The translations under genes and the position numbers were made by a program. A model generated the notes under the pieces. The model searched no databases. It had not been told where the DNA came from and saw only the letters and a list, made by a program, of their open reading frames with translations. From Xanthobacter dioxanivorans (GTDB lineage Bacteria > Pseudomonadota > Alphaproteobacteria > Rhizobiales > Xanthobacteraceae), in assembly GCF_016807805.1 (NCBI RefSeq), contig NZ_CP063362.1:2717001-2781000 (forward strand): a stretch of DNA of 64,000 nucleotides. Reading direction: 5' to 3'. This document shows, piece by piece, positions 1-9,204 of this stretch (its first letter is position 1; every line of letters begins with the position of its first letter).

Positions 1-203
1 GCATCCGGGTCGGTGATGTCGCAGGCAAGGGCGAGACCGCGCTCGCCGGCCGCCGCGTCCCTGATGGCATCGCCCACGGCCTCGGCGCCGATGTCGACCG
101 CCGCGATGCGCGCCCCTTCCGCGATGTAGCGGGCGCAGGTCTGCCGGCCGATGCCGCCGGCGGCGCCGGTGAGGAACGCGACCTTGCCATCAAGCCTTGC
201 CAT
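1..203 (-). CDS. SDR family oxidoreductase, N-terminal part (runs off the window)
   Basis: Only the first ~67 residues are present; the gene continues beyond base 1. The start is ATG at 203. The N-terminus has the classical Rossmann glycine motif TGAAGGIG and, further on, an acidic residue after the second strand (AAVD), which suggests NAD(H) preference. It is the most distal gene seen in the minus-strand acyl-CoA operon, 12 bp after the flavoprotein gene. A 3-hydroxyacyl-CoA or alcohol dehydrogenase role fits the context. The substrate cannot be read from this fragment. Confidence 0.8.
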   Translation of the reverse strand, partial: MARLDGKVAFLTGAAGGIGRQTCARYIAEGARIAAVDIGAEAVGDAIRDAAAGERGLALACDITDPD

Positions 204-215
204 CACGTCCTCCCG

Positions 216-2249
216 TCAGAGTGTCCAGCCGGCGCGCTCGCCATCAAGGATGGCGATGTCCACCTGCCGGGGCGCCAACGCATCGCCCACCACGTGGATC
301 TCGATGCCGCTGCCGGCGAACGCGCGCGCCAGCGCATCGTTCGCGGTGTTGCCCATCGCCAGGATCACCGGGCCGTCATGGCTGATCCGGTGCCGGGCTC
401 CGCCATATCTCGCCTCGCAGACGAGGCCGCCCGGCTCGATCGCGGTGACGAAGGTCGCCGGGACAACGCCGACGCCCAACGCCGCGAGGCGCCGGTACAG
501 CGCCGGCGCATGATGGACCGGCAGGTCGGCGCCGGCATGCATGTGCGGGGTGACGATCGTGACAGCATGCCCGCGCTCCGCGAGCCTTTCCGCCGCGGCC
601 GTGCCGGCGAGGTGCGGATCGTCCTCGATCACGATCACTGGTCCCGCGAAACGCGCGGGCGACAGGAACGCATCCCACGCCGTCCACACATGGGGCAGAT
701 CCGCGCCGTCGATGCCGGCCGCGCCGGGCCTGAGCGAGGTGTAGCCGTCCCGCCGCGGCGTGGAGCCGGTGGCGAGGACGATCGCCTCGAATCCCGAGTC
801 GTCGAGGCGTGCGCGATCGGCCTTGGTGGAAAGGCGGATGTCGATGTCCAGCCGCTCCACCATCTCGATCTGCCAGCGGTGGATCTCGGCAAATCCCCGG
901 CGCGAGCCGACCGCGCTCGTCATCAGGTTCTGGCCACCGAGCCGGTCGCTGCCCTCGAAGAGCGTGACCCGATGCCCGCGCTCGGCGGCGACGCGTGCCG
1001 CAGCGAGGCCGGCCGGGCCGCCCCCCACCACCGCCACCCGCTTCGCCCGCCCGGCGGGGCGCATGCGGCCGAGGCCGAGCTGGGCCTCGCGCCCGACGGC
1101 GGGATTGTGGATGCAGCCGACGCCGCGCCCCCGATCGAGCCCCACGATGCAGGACTGGTTCGAATAGGTGCAGACGCGGATGGCCGCGCGGTCCCCGCGC
1201 GCCGCCTTGAGCGGCAGCTCGGGGTCGGAAATCAGCGCCCGCGCCATGCCGATGAAGTCCGCCTGCCCGGCGGCGAGCACCGCCTCCGCCTCCTCCGGCG
1301 TGGCGATGCGGGAGCTGACACAGACCGGAAGGCCGCAGACCGCCTCCCGGATCGCGCCGGCCTCGGGGGCGAATTGCGCCCCTGGCGCGGTGATGTCGGC
1401 AATCCAGGCCGGATAATGCAGCGAGGTGAGACCGCTGACATTGAGATAGCTGATGCCTTCCGCCTTCAGCCGTGTCGCGATCTCCACCGCATCGACGAGT
1501 GCGAGCCCGCCCGGTACGTCGTCCCGGCCGTTAATCCGTGCGCCGACGAGGAAATCCGGGCCCGCCGCGGCACGGACTGCGCGCAGGGAGTCCAGCAGGA
1601 AGCGCATGCGATTTTCGAGCGAGCCGCCGTAGCGGTCCGTCCGCCTGTTGGTCGCGGGCGAGAGGAATTCGTGCAGCAGATAGCCCTGCGCCGCGAACAG
1701 CTCGACCCCGTCGGCGCCGGCCTCCTTCAGGTTCAGCGCCGCCTCGACCATGGTGGCGATGTATTCGGCGATGTCGTCCTCGGTCATCTCCCTCGGGATC
1801 TCCGCCGTGCGCGGGCAGGCCAGAGGGGAAGGGGAGACGAGCGGGAGCCCGTACGGGATCGTGCCGGGGGAACGCAGCTGGCGGCCGCTGATGTTGAGCT
1901 GGGAGACGAAAGAGGCCCCTTCCGCCTTGATCGCCTCAATCATGCGCCGGTAGTGCGGGAGGAGGCTGCGATCATTGGCGAGGTCAAGCCCGCCGAGCGG
2001 CGAGGTCTCCAGCGCGCCGCCCCAGGAGGCGAGGCGGCGCCAGGAGGCCGGCATCAGGAAGTTGGACATCACGATGAGGCCCGCCCCACCCTTTGCCCGC
2101 TCCAGGTGATAGGCGATCGTTCGCTCGATGGCAGAGCCGTAGCCGGCGCCGAACATCACCGCGTGCGGCATCATCGCGATGCGGTTGCGCAGCGTGACGT
2201 GGCCCAGCGGGAACGGGCTCAGAAGCCTGTCGTAGGCGGCGGGCGCCAT
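216..2249 (-). CDS. Old yellow enzyme / 2,4-dienoyl-CoA reductase-like flavoprotein
   Basis: This 677-residue protein has the FadH / trimethylamine dehydrogenase architecture: an N-terminal FMN TIM barrel (about 1-350), a cysteine segment, then FAD/NAD(P) Rossmann domains opening with VAVVGGGPAGLAAA. Such enzymes reduce activated C=C bonds of dienoyl-CoA or enoates. The cysteine segment near residue 360 reads CTYSNQSC followed by a further Cys. The family pattern C-x2-C-x3-C-x11-C has Ser in place of the second Cys here, so the 4Fe-4S cluster may lack a ligand. The start at 2249 is chosen because the stop of the upstream hydratase ends at 2251. The open frame extends upstream to 2363 but overlaps that gene. 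Its place in the operon suggests reduction of an unsaturated or cyclic acyl-CoA intermediate. Confidence 0.85.
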   Translation of the reverse strand: MAPAAYDRLLSPFPLGHVTLRNRIAMMPHAVMFGAGYGSAIERTIAYHLERAKGGAGLIVMSNFLMPASWRRLASWGGALETSPLGGLDLANDRSLLPHYRRMIEAIKAEGASFVSQLNISGRQLRSPGTIPYGLPLVSPSPLACPRTAEIPREMTEDDIAEYIATMVEAALNLKEAGADGVELFAAQGYLLHEFLSPATNRRTDRYGGSLENRMRFLLDSLRAVRAAAGPDFLVGARINGRDDVPGGLALVDAVEIATRLKAEGISYLNVSGLTSLHYPAWIADITAPGAQFAPEAGAIREAVCGLPVCVSSRIATPEEAEAVLAAGQADFIGMARALISDPELPLKAARGDRAAIRVCTYSNQSCIVGLDRGRGVGCIHNPAVGREAQLGLGRMRPAGRAKRVAVVGGGPAGLAAARVAAERGHRVTLFEGSDRLGGQNLMTSAVGSRRGFAEIHRWQIEMVERLDIDIRLSTKADRARLDDSGFEAIVLATGSTPRRDGYTSLRPGAAGIDGADLPHVWTAWDAFLSPARFAGPVIVIEDDPHLAGTAAAERLAERGHAVTIVTPHMHAGADLPVHHAPALYRRLAALGVGVVPATFVTAIEPGGLVCEARYGGARHRISHDGPVILAMGNTANDALARAFAGSGIEIHVVGDALAPRQVDIAILDGERAGWTL

Positions 2250-2250
2250 C

Positions 2251-3062
2251 TCAGAACGGCGCCTTGCGCGGGAAGGCAGGCGGGCGCCGTTCGCGGAAGG
2301 AGGCGAGCCCCTCCTGCGGGTCGGGACCCGAGAAGCCGAGCATTTCCAGCGCCAGCGAGGCATCGAAGGTCGGGCCCATCATCCTGAGCCAGTTGTTGAG
2401 CGTATATTTCGTCCACTGGATCGCCGCCGGCGCTCCATCCGCGAGGCGGGTGGCGACGTCGAGGGCCTTGTCCTGCAGCTCGCTTTCGTCGACGGCCAGC
2501 GCCACCAGGCCGAGCTGCTCGGCCATCTCGCCGGTGACCGGCTCGTTGAGCAGCAGGTGGTACTTCGCCTTCGCCATGCCGCAGAGCAGGGGCCAGATGA
2601 TCGCAGCATGATCGCCCGCGGCGACGCCAAGGCGCACGTGGCCGTCCACGAGCTTGGCGGTCTTCGCGACGATGGGGATGTCGCACACCAGCGCCGCGGC
2701 AAGGCCGGCGCCGACGGCGGCGCCCTGCACCGCCGAGACGATGGGCTTCGAGCAGTTGATGATGTTGAAGATGAGGTCGCGCGCCTCGCGCCACATGTTG
2801 GCGCGCTCATCGAAGCTGCGTGTGAGGTTGTCGACCATCTCGAACGAGCCGCCCGCAGAAAAGGTCTTGCCGCTGGCGCACAGCAACACGGCGAGGGTCT
2901 CCCGGTCGCGGTCCACCACACGCCAGATCTCGGCGAGTTCCCGATGGGCGTCCGCCCCAGAGCGTTGAGGCTTTCCGGCTGGTTGAGCGTCAGGCGCAGC
3001 ACGCCGGGCGCTGGCCGGTCGGTGAGGATGGAAGGAAAGGCGGAATAGGCTTCGAGGGTCAT
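2251..3062 (-). pseudogene. Enoyl-CoA hydratase/isomerase, single-base frameshift
   Basis: The gene reads as a crotonase of about 270 residues, but in two frames. The first 35 or so residues (MTLEAYSAFPSI to LNQPESLNALG) lie in the frame of ATG 3062, which has a GGAGG ribosome site just upstream. The rest, from ADAHRELAEIW to the stop at 2251, is in another frame. Adding one C to the C4 run at 2955-2958 (G run on the coding strand) restores one continuous frame. The oxyanion-hole segments SAGGSFEM and QGAAVGAGLA are intact. Because the lesion is a lone homopolymer contraction in an otherwise well-kept gene, a sequencing error is a strong alternative to real inactivation. The role would be hydration of enoyl-CoA in the surrounding pathway. 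Confidence 0.85.
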
Positions 3063-3100
3063 GGTGCCTCCAGCGGATCTTCGTGCGTTGTCCGGCCGCG

Positions 3101-3880
3101 TCAGATGGAGCGGCGGGAGGTGAGGCCGCCGTCGATGGTGATGATGGTGCCGGACGTGTAGGCCGAACGCGGCGACGCGAGGAAAGCGAAGAGGTCCGCG
3201 ACCTCGCGCACATGCGCGGCGCGGCCCAGCGGGTAGGCCGCGAGCAGCTCGGTGAAGCGGCTTTCGTCGTTCCACTGCTCGCGGGCTCGCTTCTTCATGA
3301 TGTTCTCGATCCGGTCGGTGGCCACCGGTCCGGGATTGACGCCCAGGACCCGGATGCCGTCATCGAGGCTGCGTCCGCCGAGCGCCCGCGTGAAGGCCAT
3401 GAGCGCGGCGTTGCCGGTTGAGCCGGCGATGTAGCGGAAGTCGAAGTTCTCGCCGCCATTGCCGATGTTGTTGAGGATCACGCCGGCGCCAGCCTTCCTC
3501 ATCGCTGGATAGAAGGCGCGGCACAGGTCGATGTAGCCGAGGACCTTCACCTCCCATCCCGCGCGCCAGCGCGCAGCATCCACCTCCCAGAGGTCGCCGC
3601 CCGGAATCGCGCCGGCATTGTTGACCAGCACGTCCACGCTGCCGGCGGCCGCGGTGATCGCGTCGGCGGCACCCGGGGCCGCGATGTCCTGCTGCTGCAC
3701 GACCACGTTGACGCCGTGCGCCCCGCGCAGGCGCCCGGCCAGCGTCGCCAGCTTCTCGCCGGAGCGGGCGACAAGGTGGAGGTCGCAGCCTTCCTCGGCG
3801 AAGACCTCCGCCAAGCCTTTGCCGATGCCCTGGGACGCCCCGGTGATCAGCACTTTCTTGCCACGCAGCTTAAGATCCAT
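3101..3880 (-). CDS. Divergent SDR family protein lacking the YxxxK pair
   Basis: The protein has 259 residues and starts with LRGKKVLITGASQGIGKG, the Rossmann cofactor motif, and contains NNAG, so the fold is clearly SDR. Where classical members carry Ser...YxxxK, this one reads NFDFRYIAGSTGNAAL (around residues 145-162). The usual catalytic Lys position aligns with Asn or Ser, and the Tyr is displaced. The same GSxGNAALMAF segment is, from memory, typical of a small SDR subgroup annotated only as short-chain dehydrogenase, so this is probably a subfamily trait rather than damage. The start ATG 3880 is separated by about 90 bp from the acyl-CoA synthetase upstream. It is part of the minus-strand catabolic operon; the substrate is unknown. 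Confidence 0.85.
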   Translation of the reverse strand: MDLKLRGKKVLITGASQGIGKGLAEVFAEEGCDLHLVARSGEKLATLAGRLRGAHGVNVVVQQQDIAAPGAADAITAAAGSVDVLVNNAGAIPGGDLWEVDAARWRAGWEVKVLGYIDLCRAFYPAMRKAGAGVILNNIGNGGENFDFRYIAGSTGNAALMAFTRALGGRSLDDGIRVLGVNPGPVATDRIENIMKKRAREQWNDESRFTELLAAYPLGRAAHVREVADLFAFLASPRSAYTSGTIITIDGGLTSRRSI

Positions 3881-3972
3881 GAGTGCCTGCTCCCGGTGCC
3901 CGTTCCCATCGGCCCGCGTCGCAGGGTGGGGAACGGATTTTCTTCTGACGATGGAAACACGTCCGCTACGGT

Positions 3973-5907
3973 TCACTCCTGGCGGATGATCCGCTCGATA
4001 TCCTCGATGGCCTCCGGATTGACGAGAGAGGACAGGTCGCCCGTCGGCCCGCCGGAATAGACCGAGCGGACGACGCGGCGCATGATCTTGGAGCTGCGCG
4101 TCTTGGGCAGCTGCGGCACGATGAAGACCGCGCGGGGCGCGAAGGGGCGGCCCAGGCGCTCCTGGATCCGCGCCGCCGCAAGGGAGCGGATGTTTTCGGA
4201 TGCTCCGTCGCAGGTGAGAAAGACGATGATCGCCTGGCCCTTCACCGGGTCGCTGGCGCCGATGACCGCGGCTTCCAACACGCCGTCGATCTCCACCAGG
4301 ATCTCCTCGACCTCGGCCGGGCCGACGCGCTTGCCGGCGACCTTGATGGTGTCGTCCGAGCGGCCGAGCAGGAAAAAGTGCCCGCCCTCGGTGCGCAAGG
4401 CGAGGTCGCCATGGATCCACACGCCGGGCAGCGTGCCCCAGTAGCTCTCCAGATAGCGCTCGTCGTCCTGCCAGAAGCTCGCCGTCATGCCCACGAAGGG
4501 CGCGAGGATGGCGAGCTCCCCGATCTCGCCGGTGAGCGGCCGCCCCGCCGGATCAAGCACGTCCACCGCGACCCCGGGCGAGCGGGTGTTGAAGCCGGCG
4601 GGAATGATCGGCCGCGTCACGACGCTGGAGAGCAGGCCGCCGGAAACCTCGGTGCCGCCGGTATAGTTGATCAGAGGGCACTCGCCGCGGCCGAAATGGC
4701 GTTCGAACCAGACGAAATGCTCGGGCGCGATGCTCTCGCCGGCGGTGATCAGCAGGCGCAGCGACGACAGGTCCGGGGCGGTGCTGATGTCCGCGTTCGC
4801 GGCGAGGCCGCGGATCAGCGTGGGAGCCGAGCCGAAATGCGTGATGCGGTGGCGCTCGACCAGGCGCCCCATCCGCGACCAGTCCGGGAAGTCGGGTGCG
4901 CCGTCGTAACACACCAGCGTCGCCCCGCGCAGAAGCGCCGAGCCAAGGATCAGCGAGCCGGCGATCCAGCCCATGTCCGCCGGCCAGCAGAACACGTCGC
5001 CCGGCGCCACGTCGAAATGGACCGCCGCGTCGTGGGCGATCTTGATGGGAAAGCCGCCGTGAACGTGCACGGCGCCCTTGGGCTTGCCGGTGGTGCCTGA
5101 AGTAAAGATCACCATGAAGGGATCGTTCGGCGACATCCGCTCCGATGGTGGTGCGGGCTCTGCGGGAGCGAGGATGTCGTGCCAGTCGTGCGTGCCGCCG
5201 CACGCATCCGCCGCCTGCGGATCGTCCGGGGCGCGCTTGACGACAACGAGGTCGAGTGCCGGCAGCTCCTTCCGCGCCGCCGCGATGGTCCCGGCGGTGG
5301 ACACGAAACGCCCGCGCCGCGGGAAGCCGGAGGTGGCGATGAGCGCCCGCGCGCCGCATGGCTCGAGCCGCGCCACGATGGCGTCCGTCCCGAAGCCGCT
5401 GAACAGCGGCACCACGATGGCGCCCATATAGGCGATGGCGAGGAGCGAGACCGAGGCCTCGATGCCGTTCTCCATCAGCAGGCCGATGCGGTCGCCGCGC
5501 TTCAGGCCGATGCGGAGCAGGCCGGCGGCGAGGCTGCGGACCTCGACGGCGAGCGCACGATAGGTGATGCTGCGGGTCGAGCCATCCTCGCGCTCGGCCA
5601 CGATCGCGATGCGGTCGGCGGCATCCGCGTTGTCGAGGATCGTGTCGACCCAGTTGAGCTCGCCGTCCACGAACCAGGACGGGAACGGGGCGCCCCGCTC
5701 CAGGTCGCAATAGCGCTCATAGTCCCGGCTCCAGCGGATGCCGCAGAAGGCGTTGACCTCGCGCCAGTACCGTTCGGGCTCTGCGAGCGACAGGTCGTAG
5801 AGCTGGTCGGCGTCCGACACGCCAAGCCGCCGCGACAGCGCGGTGACCTGCGCGCGCGCCACATGATCCACGGTCGGCTGCCAGATATCGTTTTGGTCGA
5901 GCGCCAT
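3973..5907 (-). CDS. Acyl-CoA synthetase (AMP-forming, acetyl-CoA synthetase-like)
   Basis: This 644-residue ANL-superfamily enzyme activates a carboxylic acid to its CoA thioester with ATP. An N-terminal acetyl-CoA-synthetase cap (about 30-100) precedes the AMP-binding domain. The P-loop signature FTSGTTGKPKGAVHVH is followed downstream by the hinge and C-terminal lid with KVAGKRVGPAEVE and, near the end, KTRSSKIMRR, whose last Lys is the expected catalytic lysine. Length matches acetyl/propionyl/acetoacetyl-CoA synthetases rather than long-chain ligases. It starts 2 bp after livF ends, so uptake and activation are co-expressed. The likely substrate is the acid imported by the adjacent ABC system. 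Confidence 0.9.
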   Translation of the reverse strand: MALDQNDIWQPTVDHVARAQVTALSRRLGVSDADQLYDLSLAEPERYWREVNAFCGIRWSRDYERYCDLERGAPFPSWFVDGELNWVDTILDNADAADRIAIVAEREDGSTRSITYRALAVEVRSLAAGLLRIGLKRGDRIGLLMENGIEASVSLLAIAYMGAIVVPLFSGFGTDAIVARLEPCGARALIATSGFPRRGRFVSTAGTIAAARKELPALDLVVVKRAPDDPQAADACGGTHDWHDILAPAEPAPPSERMSPNDPFMVIFTSGTTGKPKGAVHVHGGFPIKIAHDAAVHFDVAPGDVFCWPADMGWIAGSLILGSALLRGATLVCYDGAPDFPDWSRMGRLVERHRITHFGSAPTLIRGLAANADISTAPDLSSLRLLITAGESIAPEHFVWFERHFGRGECPLINYTGGTEVSGGLLSSVVTRPIIPAGFNTRSPGVAVDVLDPAGRPLTGEIGELAILAPFVGMTASFWQDDERYLESYWGTLPGVWIHGDLALRTEGGHFFLLGRSDDTIKVAGKRVGPAEVEEILVEIDGVLEAAVIGASDPVKGQAIIVFLTCDGASENIRSLAAARIQERLGRPFAPRAVFIVPQLPKTRSSKIMRRVVRSVYSGGPTGDLSSLVNPEAIEDIERIIRQE

Positions 5908-5909
5908 GG

Positions 5910-6647
5910 TCAGATTCCCAGATAGGCCCGTTGAACTTCCGGACTCTCGGCGAGGGTGATCGCGCGATCCTCGGCGGTGATCGCGCCTGCTTCGAGGATG
6001 TAGGCGCGGTCGGCGACTGAGAGCGCCGTTTCGGCGTTCTGCTCGACCAGGAGGACGTTCACGCCGGTCCGCGCGATCCTGGTGATGATGTCCGCGATCC
6101 GGTCGACGACGGCGGGAGCCAGTCCGATGGTGGGCTCGTCGAGGAGGAGCACACGCGGGGCGCTCATCAAGGCCCGGGCCACTGCGATCATCTGCTGCTG
6201 GCCCCCGCTGAAGGCTCCGGCCGGGGTGGCAAGGCGCTCGCGCAGTTCGGGGAACAGGTCGATCACCCGTTCGAAGTCGCGCCCGACCGCCGCCCGGTCG
6301 CTCCGGGCGAATGCACCGAGCTCGAGGTTTTCGCGCATCGTCATCTCGGAAAAGAGGCGCCGGCCCTCCGGCACCACGGACAGTCCCTTCCTCACCAGGC
6401 GGTCGGGGGACAGGCCCGTCACGTCCTCGCCGAACAGGCGGACGTTGCCGGCGCTGGGGCGGACCAGGCCGCAGATCGCCTTGATCAGCGTGGACTTGCC
6501 CGCCCCGTTGGCGCCGATCAGCGTGACGATCTCGCCGGAGTGTAGCGTGATGGAGACATCGCGCAGCGCCGGCACCACGCCATAGCTCGCCGACAGGCCG
6601 GCAACCGCCAGCGGCACAGGTTCCGTGTTCACCGGTTCAATGGTCAT
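5910..6647 (-). CDS. livF: Branched-chain-type ABC transporter ATPase LivF
   Basis: This 245-residue ATPase has Walker A GANGAGKST, signature FSGGQQQM and Walker B VLLLDEPTIGL. Size and sequence fit the LivF half of the HAAT importer family, which takes up branched-chain amino acids but also many carboxylic and aromatic acids. Its start overlaps the end of livG by 11 bp, indicating translational coupling. Together with the ATPase LivG, permeases LivH and LivM and the periplasmic protein encoded upstream, it makes a complete importer. Catabolic neighbours argue for a carboxylic acid cargo rather than leucine. Confidence 0.93.
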   Translation of the reverse strand: MTIEPVNTEPVPLAVAGLSASYGVVPALRDVSITLHSGEIVTLIGANGAGKSTLIKAICGLVRPSAGNVRLFGEDVTGLSPDRLVRKGLSVVPEGRRLFSEMTMRENLELGAFARSDRAAVGRDFERVIDLFPELRERLATPAGAFSGGQQQMIAVARALMSAPRVLLLDEPTIGLAPAVVDRIADIITRIARTGVNVLLVEQNAETALSVADRAYILEAGAITAEDRAITLAESPEVQRAYLGI

Positions 6648-7377
6648 GGCGATGCCCCAGATAGGCGTCGATCACCCGCTTGTCGGCCCGGATCTCGGCC
6701 GGGGTCCCGGTCGCCAGATGCTGGCCGTGGTGCAGCACCACGATGCGGTCGCAGACGCGCATCACCGCCTTCATGTTGTGCTCGACCAGCAGCACCGAGC
6801 AGCCGAACTCGTCGCGGATGCGCTGCAGCACCGTCAATGTGTTTGCGACCTCGGTCTGGTTGAGGCCCGTCAGCGGTTCGTCGAGACAGAGGAGGCGCGG
6901 GCGAGCAGCGAAGGCGATGCCGATGGAGACGAGGCGCTGCAGCCCGTGGGGCAGGCTTCCCGCCTCGTCGTGGAGAAAGGGGGTGAGCCCGAGCATCGCC
7001 GCCGTTTCCGCCACGCGCGCGCGCCGGGCGGCGGTGCCTTTCACCGGGTGGATCGTGCCGAGAAGGATATTGTCGGCGACGCTCATGCTGCGCATGAAAC
7101 TGCCATGCTGGAAGGTGCGCACCAGGCCGAGCCGGCTGATGGTCAGCGCGGACTTGCCGGTGCAGTCCTCGCCGAGGACGAAGAGTTCCCCGGCCGACGG
7201 CTTGTAGAAGCCGCTGATCAGGTTGAACGTGGTGCTCTTGCCGGCGCCGTTGGGGCCGATCAGGCCCAGGATCTCCCGTGGCCGGATCTCGAGGTCGAGA
7301 TTGGACACGGCGACGAGGCCGCCGAAGCGGCGGGTCAGTCCGCGGGTGGTCAGCAGCGGTTGTTCCGCGGCGTGCAT
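6637..7377 (-). CDS. livG: Branched-chain-type ABC transporter ATPase LivG
   Basis: The 246-residue ATPase has Walker A GPNGAGKST, Walker B RLLCLDEPLTGL and the HAAT-type C-terminus. The signature region reads LPHGLQRLV, a divergent form of the usual LSxGxQ that is common enough in LivG proteins. ATG 7377 lies 1 bp from the end of livM. It would energise the LivH/LivM membrane channel together with LivF. Confidence 0.92.
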   Translation of the reverse strand: MHAAEQPLLTTRGLTRRFGGLVAVSNLDLEIRPREILGLIGPNGAGKSTTFNLISGFYKPSAGELFVLGEDCTGKSALTISRLGLVRTFQHGSFMRSMSVADNILLGTIHPVKGTAARRARVAETAAMLGLTPFLHDEAGSLPHGLQRLVSIGIAFAARPRLLCLDEPLTGLNQTEVANTLTVLQRIRDEFGCSVLLVEHNMKAVMRVCDRIVVLHHGQHLATGTPAEIRADKRVIDAYLGHRHDH

Positions 7378-7378
7378 C

Positions 7379-8302
7379 TCAGTGCTCCTTTCCCGCGGCC
7401 CGGGCGCGCCGGCCGGTCACGAGCCCGGTGATGCCGCGGGGCAGCAGCAGGACGGCCAGTGTGATCGCGGCGCCGTAGAAGATGTGCTCATCGCCGCCGA
7501 GGCCGAGCGCGTAGCTGCCGAGGACAACCAGGAGAACCGAGCCGAACAGCGGGCCCACGATGTTGTCTTCCCCGCCGACCTTCACATAGGCGAGAGCGAA
7601 GGCGGCCACGAGGAAGCTGAAGTCGCCGGGGCTGATCACGTTGTTGGCGAAGGCATGGAGGCTTCCCGCCACGCCGGCTGCGGCGGAAGCGGCCGCGAAG
7701 CAGGCGATCTTCACCAGCAGGATGTTGAGGCCCACCGTGCGTGCCACGTTCTCGTTGTCGCGGATGGCGGTCAGGATCTTGCCGAAATCGGACCGCTCCA
7801 GGGCGTACAGCGCGAAGATCAGCGCGGCGGAGACGGCGACGATGACGGTCGGCATCCAGCCGTCGAGGGCGACCGGCGGGAAGATGCCGATCATGCCGGA
7901 CGTGCCGCCGAGCGTCGTGCTCTTCGAATAGAGGATGCGCACCGCCTCGGTGAAGGCGAAGCCGATCAGCAGGAAATATGGCCCTTTGGTCCTGAGCGTG
8001 ACGTAGCCGAAGACGATCGAGACGAGACCCGCGACGAGGCCGCCGGCGACCAGCGCGATGGCGAAGGGCCAGTCGAGGATCGTGACCACGGCGCCGGTGG
8101 TGTAGGCGCCGATCCCCACGAAGGCGGCGGTGGCGAAGTTGAGCTCGCCCATCAGCATCACGAAGCGCAGGCTGACCGCCGTCAGCGCGGCGATGGCGAT
8201 GAGGTTCAGGACGCTCGCGATGTAGGGATCGCGGATGAAGAGCGTGACGGCAAGCGCGAGGGCGATGCCGGCGGCCCAGCAAGGCAGCTTCAGGTCATCC
8301 AT
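7379..8302 (-). CDS. livM: Branched-chain-type ABC transporter permease LivM
   Basis: This 307-residue inner-membrane permease has about eight to nine hydrophobic segments. It carries the HAAT permease segments GELNFATAAFVGIGAYT, typical of LivM, and a C-terminal LLLPRGITGL. The start MDDLKLPCW at 8302 overlaps the livH stop by 8 bp, as often seen for livH-livM pairs. The open frame runs a few codons further upstream, but that part lies inside livH and has no ribosome site. Confidence 0.9.
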   Translation of the reverse strand: MDDLKLPCWAAGIALALAVTLFIRDPYIASVLNLIAIAALTAVSLRFVMLMGELNFATAAFVGIGAYTTGAVVTILDWPFAIALVAGGLVAGLVSIVFGYVTLRTKGPYFLLIGFAFTEAVRILYSKSTTLGGTSGMIGIFPPVALDGWMPTVIVAVSAALIFALYALERSDFGKILTAIRDNENVARTVGLNILLVKIACFAAASAAAGVAGSLHAFANNVISPGDFSFLVAAFALAYVKVGGEDNIVGPLFGSVLLVVLGSYALGLGGDEHIFYGAAITLAVLLLPRGITGLVTGRRARAAGKEH

Positions 8303-9170
8303 GGCCGAGGAGCCCCTTCGGCCGCACCAGCAGCACGGCAATGACGAGGAGGAAGATGGCGATGGTCGCCGAGCTGGGGTCGAAGTAGAAGCTGCCGAAG
8401 GTTTCGATCGCCGCGACGAACAGCCCGCCGACGATGGCGCCGGGCACGCTGCCGAGGCCGCCGACGATGACGGCGATGAAGCCCTTGACCAGGTAGTCCG
8501 CCCCGATGACCGGCGAGACGATGGTGACCGGCGCGATCAGCGCCCCGGCGAGAGCCGCGAGCCCGGCGGCGATGATGAAGCCGGCAAGCGCCATGGCATT
8601 GTACGGCACGCCCTGGAGCATCGCCGCCTCGTGGTCGATCGAGACCGCGCGCAGGGCCTTGCCGAGCTTGGTCCGCGTAAGCGCCAGATAGAGGAGGCCG
8701 GTGATGACCATCGCGGCGACGCAGAGGGCGAGCCGCTGGTTGGTGATCGTTGCCCCCAGCACCGAGACGGTGCCCGGCAGGATCTCCGGCACCGGGCGTA
8801 CCGCCCCGCCGAAGACCTTGAGCAGGACGCCGTCGAGCACGAGCACGAGGCCGATCGAGAGGATGAAGGATCCGACGAGGTCGCGCTGGAAGAAGCGGAA
8901 GCCACCGACGTACATCAGCAGGCCGAGCGCCACCGCGACGCCGACGCCCGCCACCACCGCGAAGAGGTAGGCGGGCAGGATGGGAAGCCCCCAGCCCGCC
9001 AGCCAGGGCACCGTCGTCGCCACCACCAGCGCCGAGACGGCGAAGAGCTGGCCGTGCGCGAAGTTCACGATCCGCATGACACCGAAGACCAGTGTCAGGC
9101 CGAGCGAGAACAGGATGTAGACGGCGCCAATCTGCAGGCTCGTCAGGATCAGCTGTATCGCGGTTTGCAT
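8295..9170 (-). CDS. livH: Branched-chain-type ABC transporter permease LivH
   Basis: This 291-residue membrane protein starts MQTAIQLILTSLQIGAVYIL at ATG 9170. It shows the LivH hallmarks GLTLVFGVMRIVNFAHG near residue 25-40 and GSVPGAIVGGLFVAAIE near residue 230-245. It forms the translocation pathway with LivM. It lies 34 bp downstream of the periplasmic binding protein gene in the same operon. Confidence 0.92.
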   Translation of the reverse strand: MQTAIQLILTSLQIGAVYILFSLGLTLVFGVMRIVNFAHGQLFAVSALVVATTVPWLAGWGLPILPAYLFAVVAGVGVAVALGLLMYVGGFRFFQRDLVGSFILSIGLVLVLDGVLLKVFGGAVRPVPEILPGTVSVLGATITNQRLALCVAAMVITGLLYLALTRTKLGKALRAVSIDHEAAMLQGVPYNAMALAGFIIAAGLAALAGALIAPVTIVSPVIGADYLVKGFIAVIVGGLGSVPGAIVGGLFVAAIETFGSFYFDPSSATIAIFLLVIAVLLVRPKGLLGHG

Positions 9171-9204
9171 TGCTGGCGTGCTTTCGTTGGGGCGGGTCCG
9201 CGCG

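Noticed and set aside
294..2387. Long plus-strand open frame of about 700 codons opposite the FadH-like gene
   Set aside because: It is a GC-driven antisense frame. It has no domain signature, while the minus strand encodes a clear flavoprotein. The same applies to 10407-11762, 34017-36014, 45770-47707 and 53360-55195.
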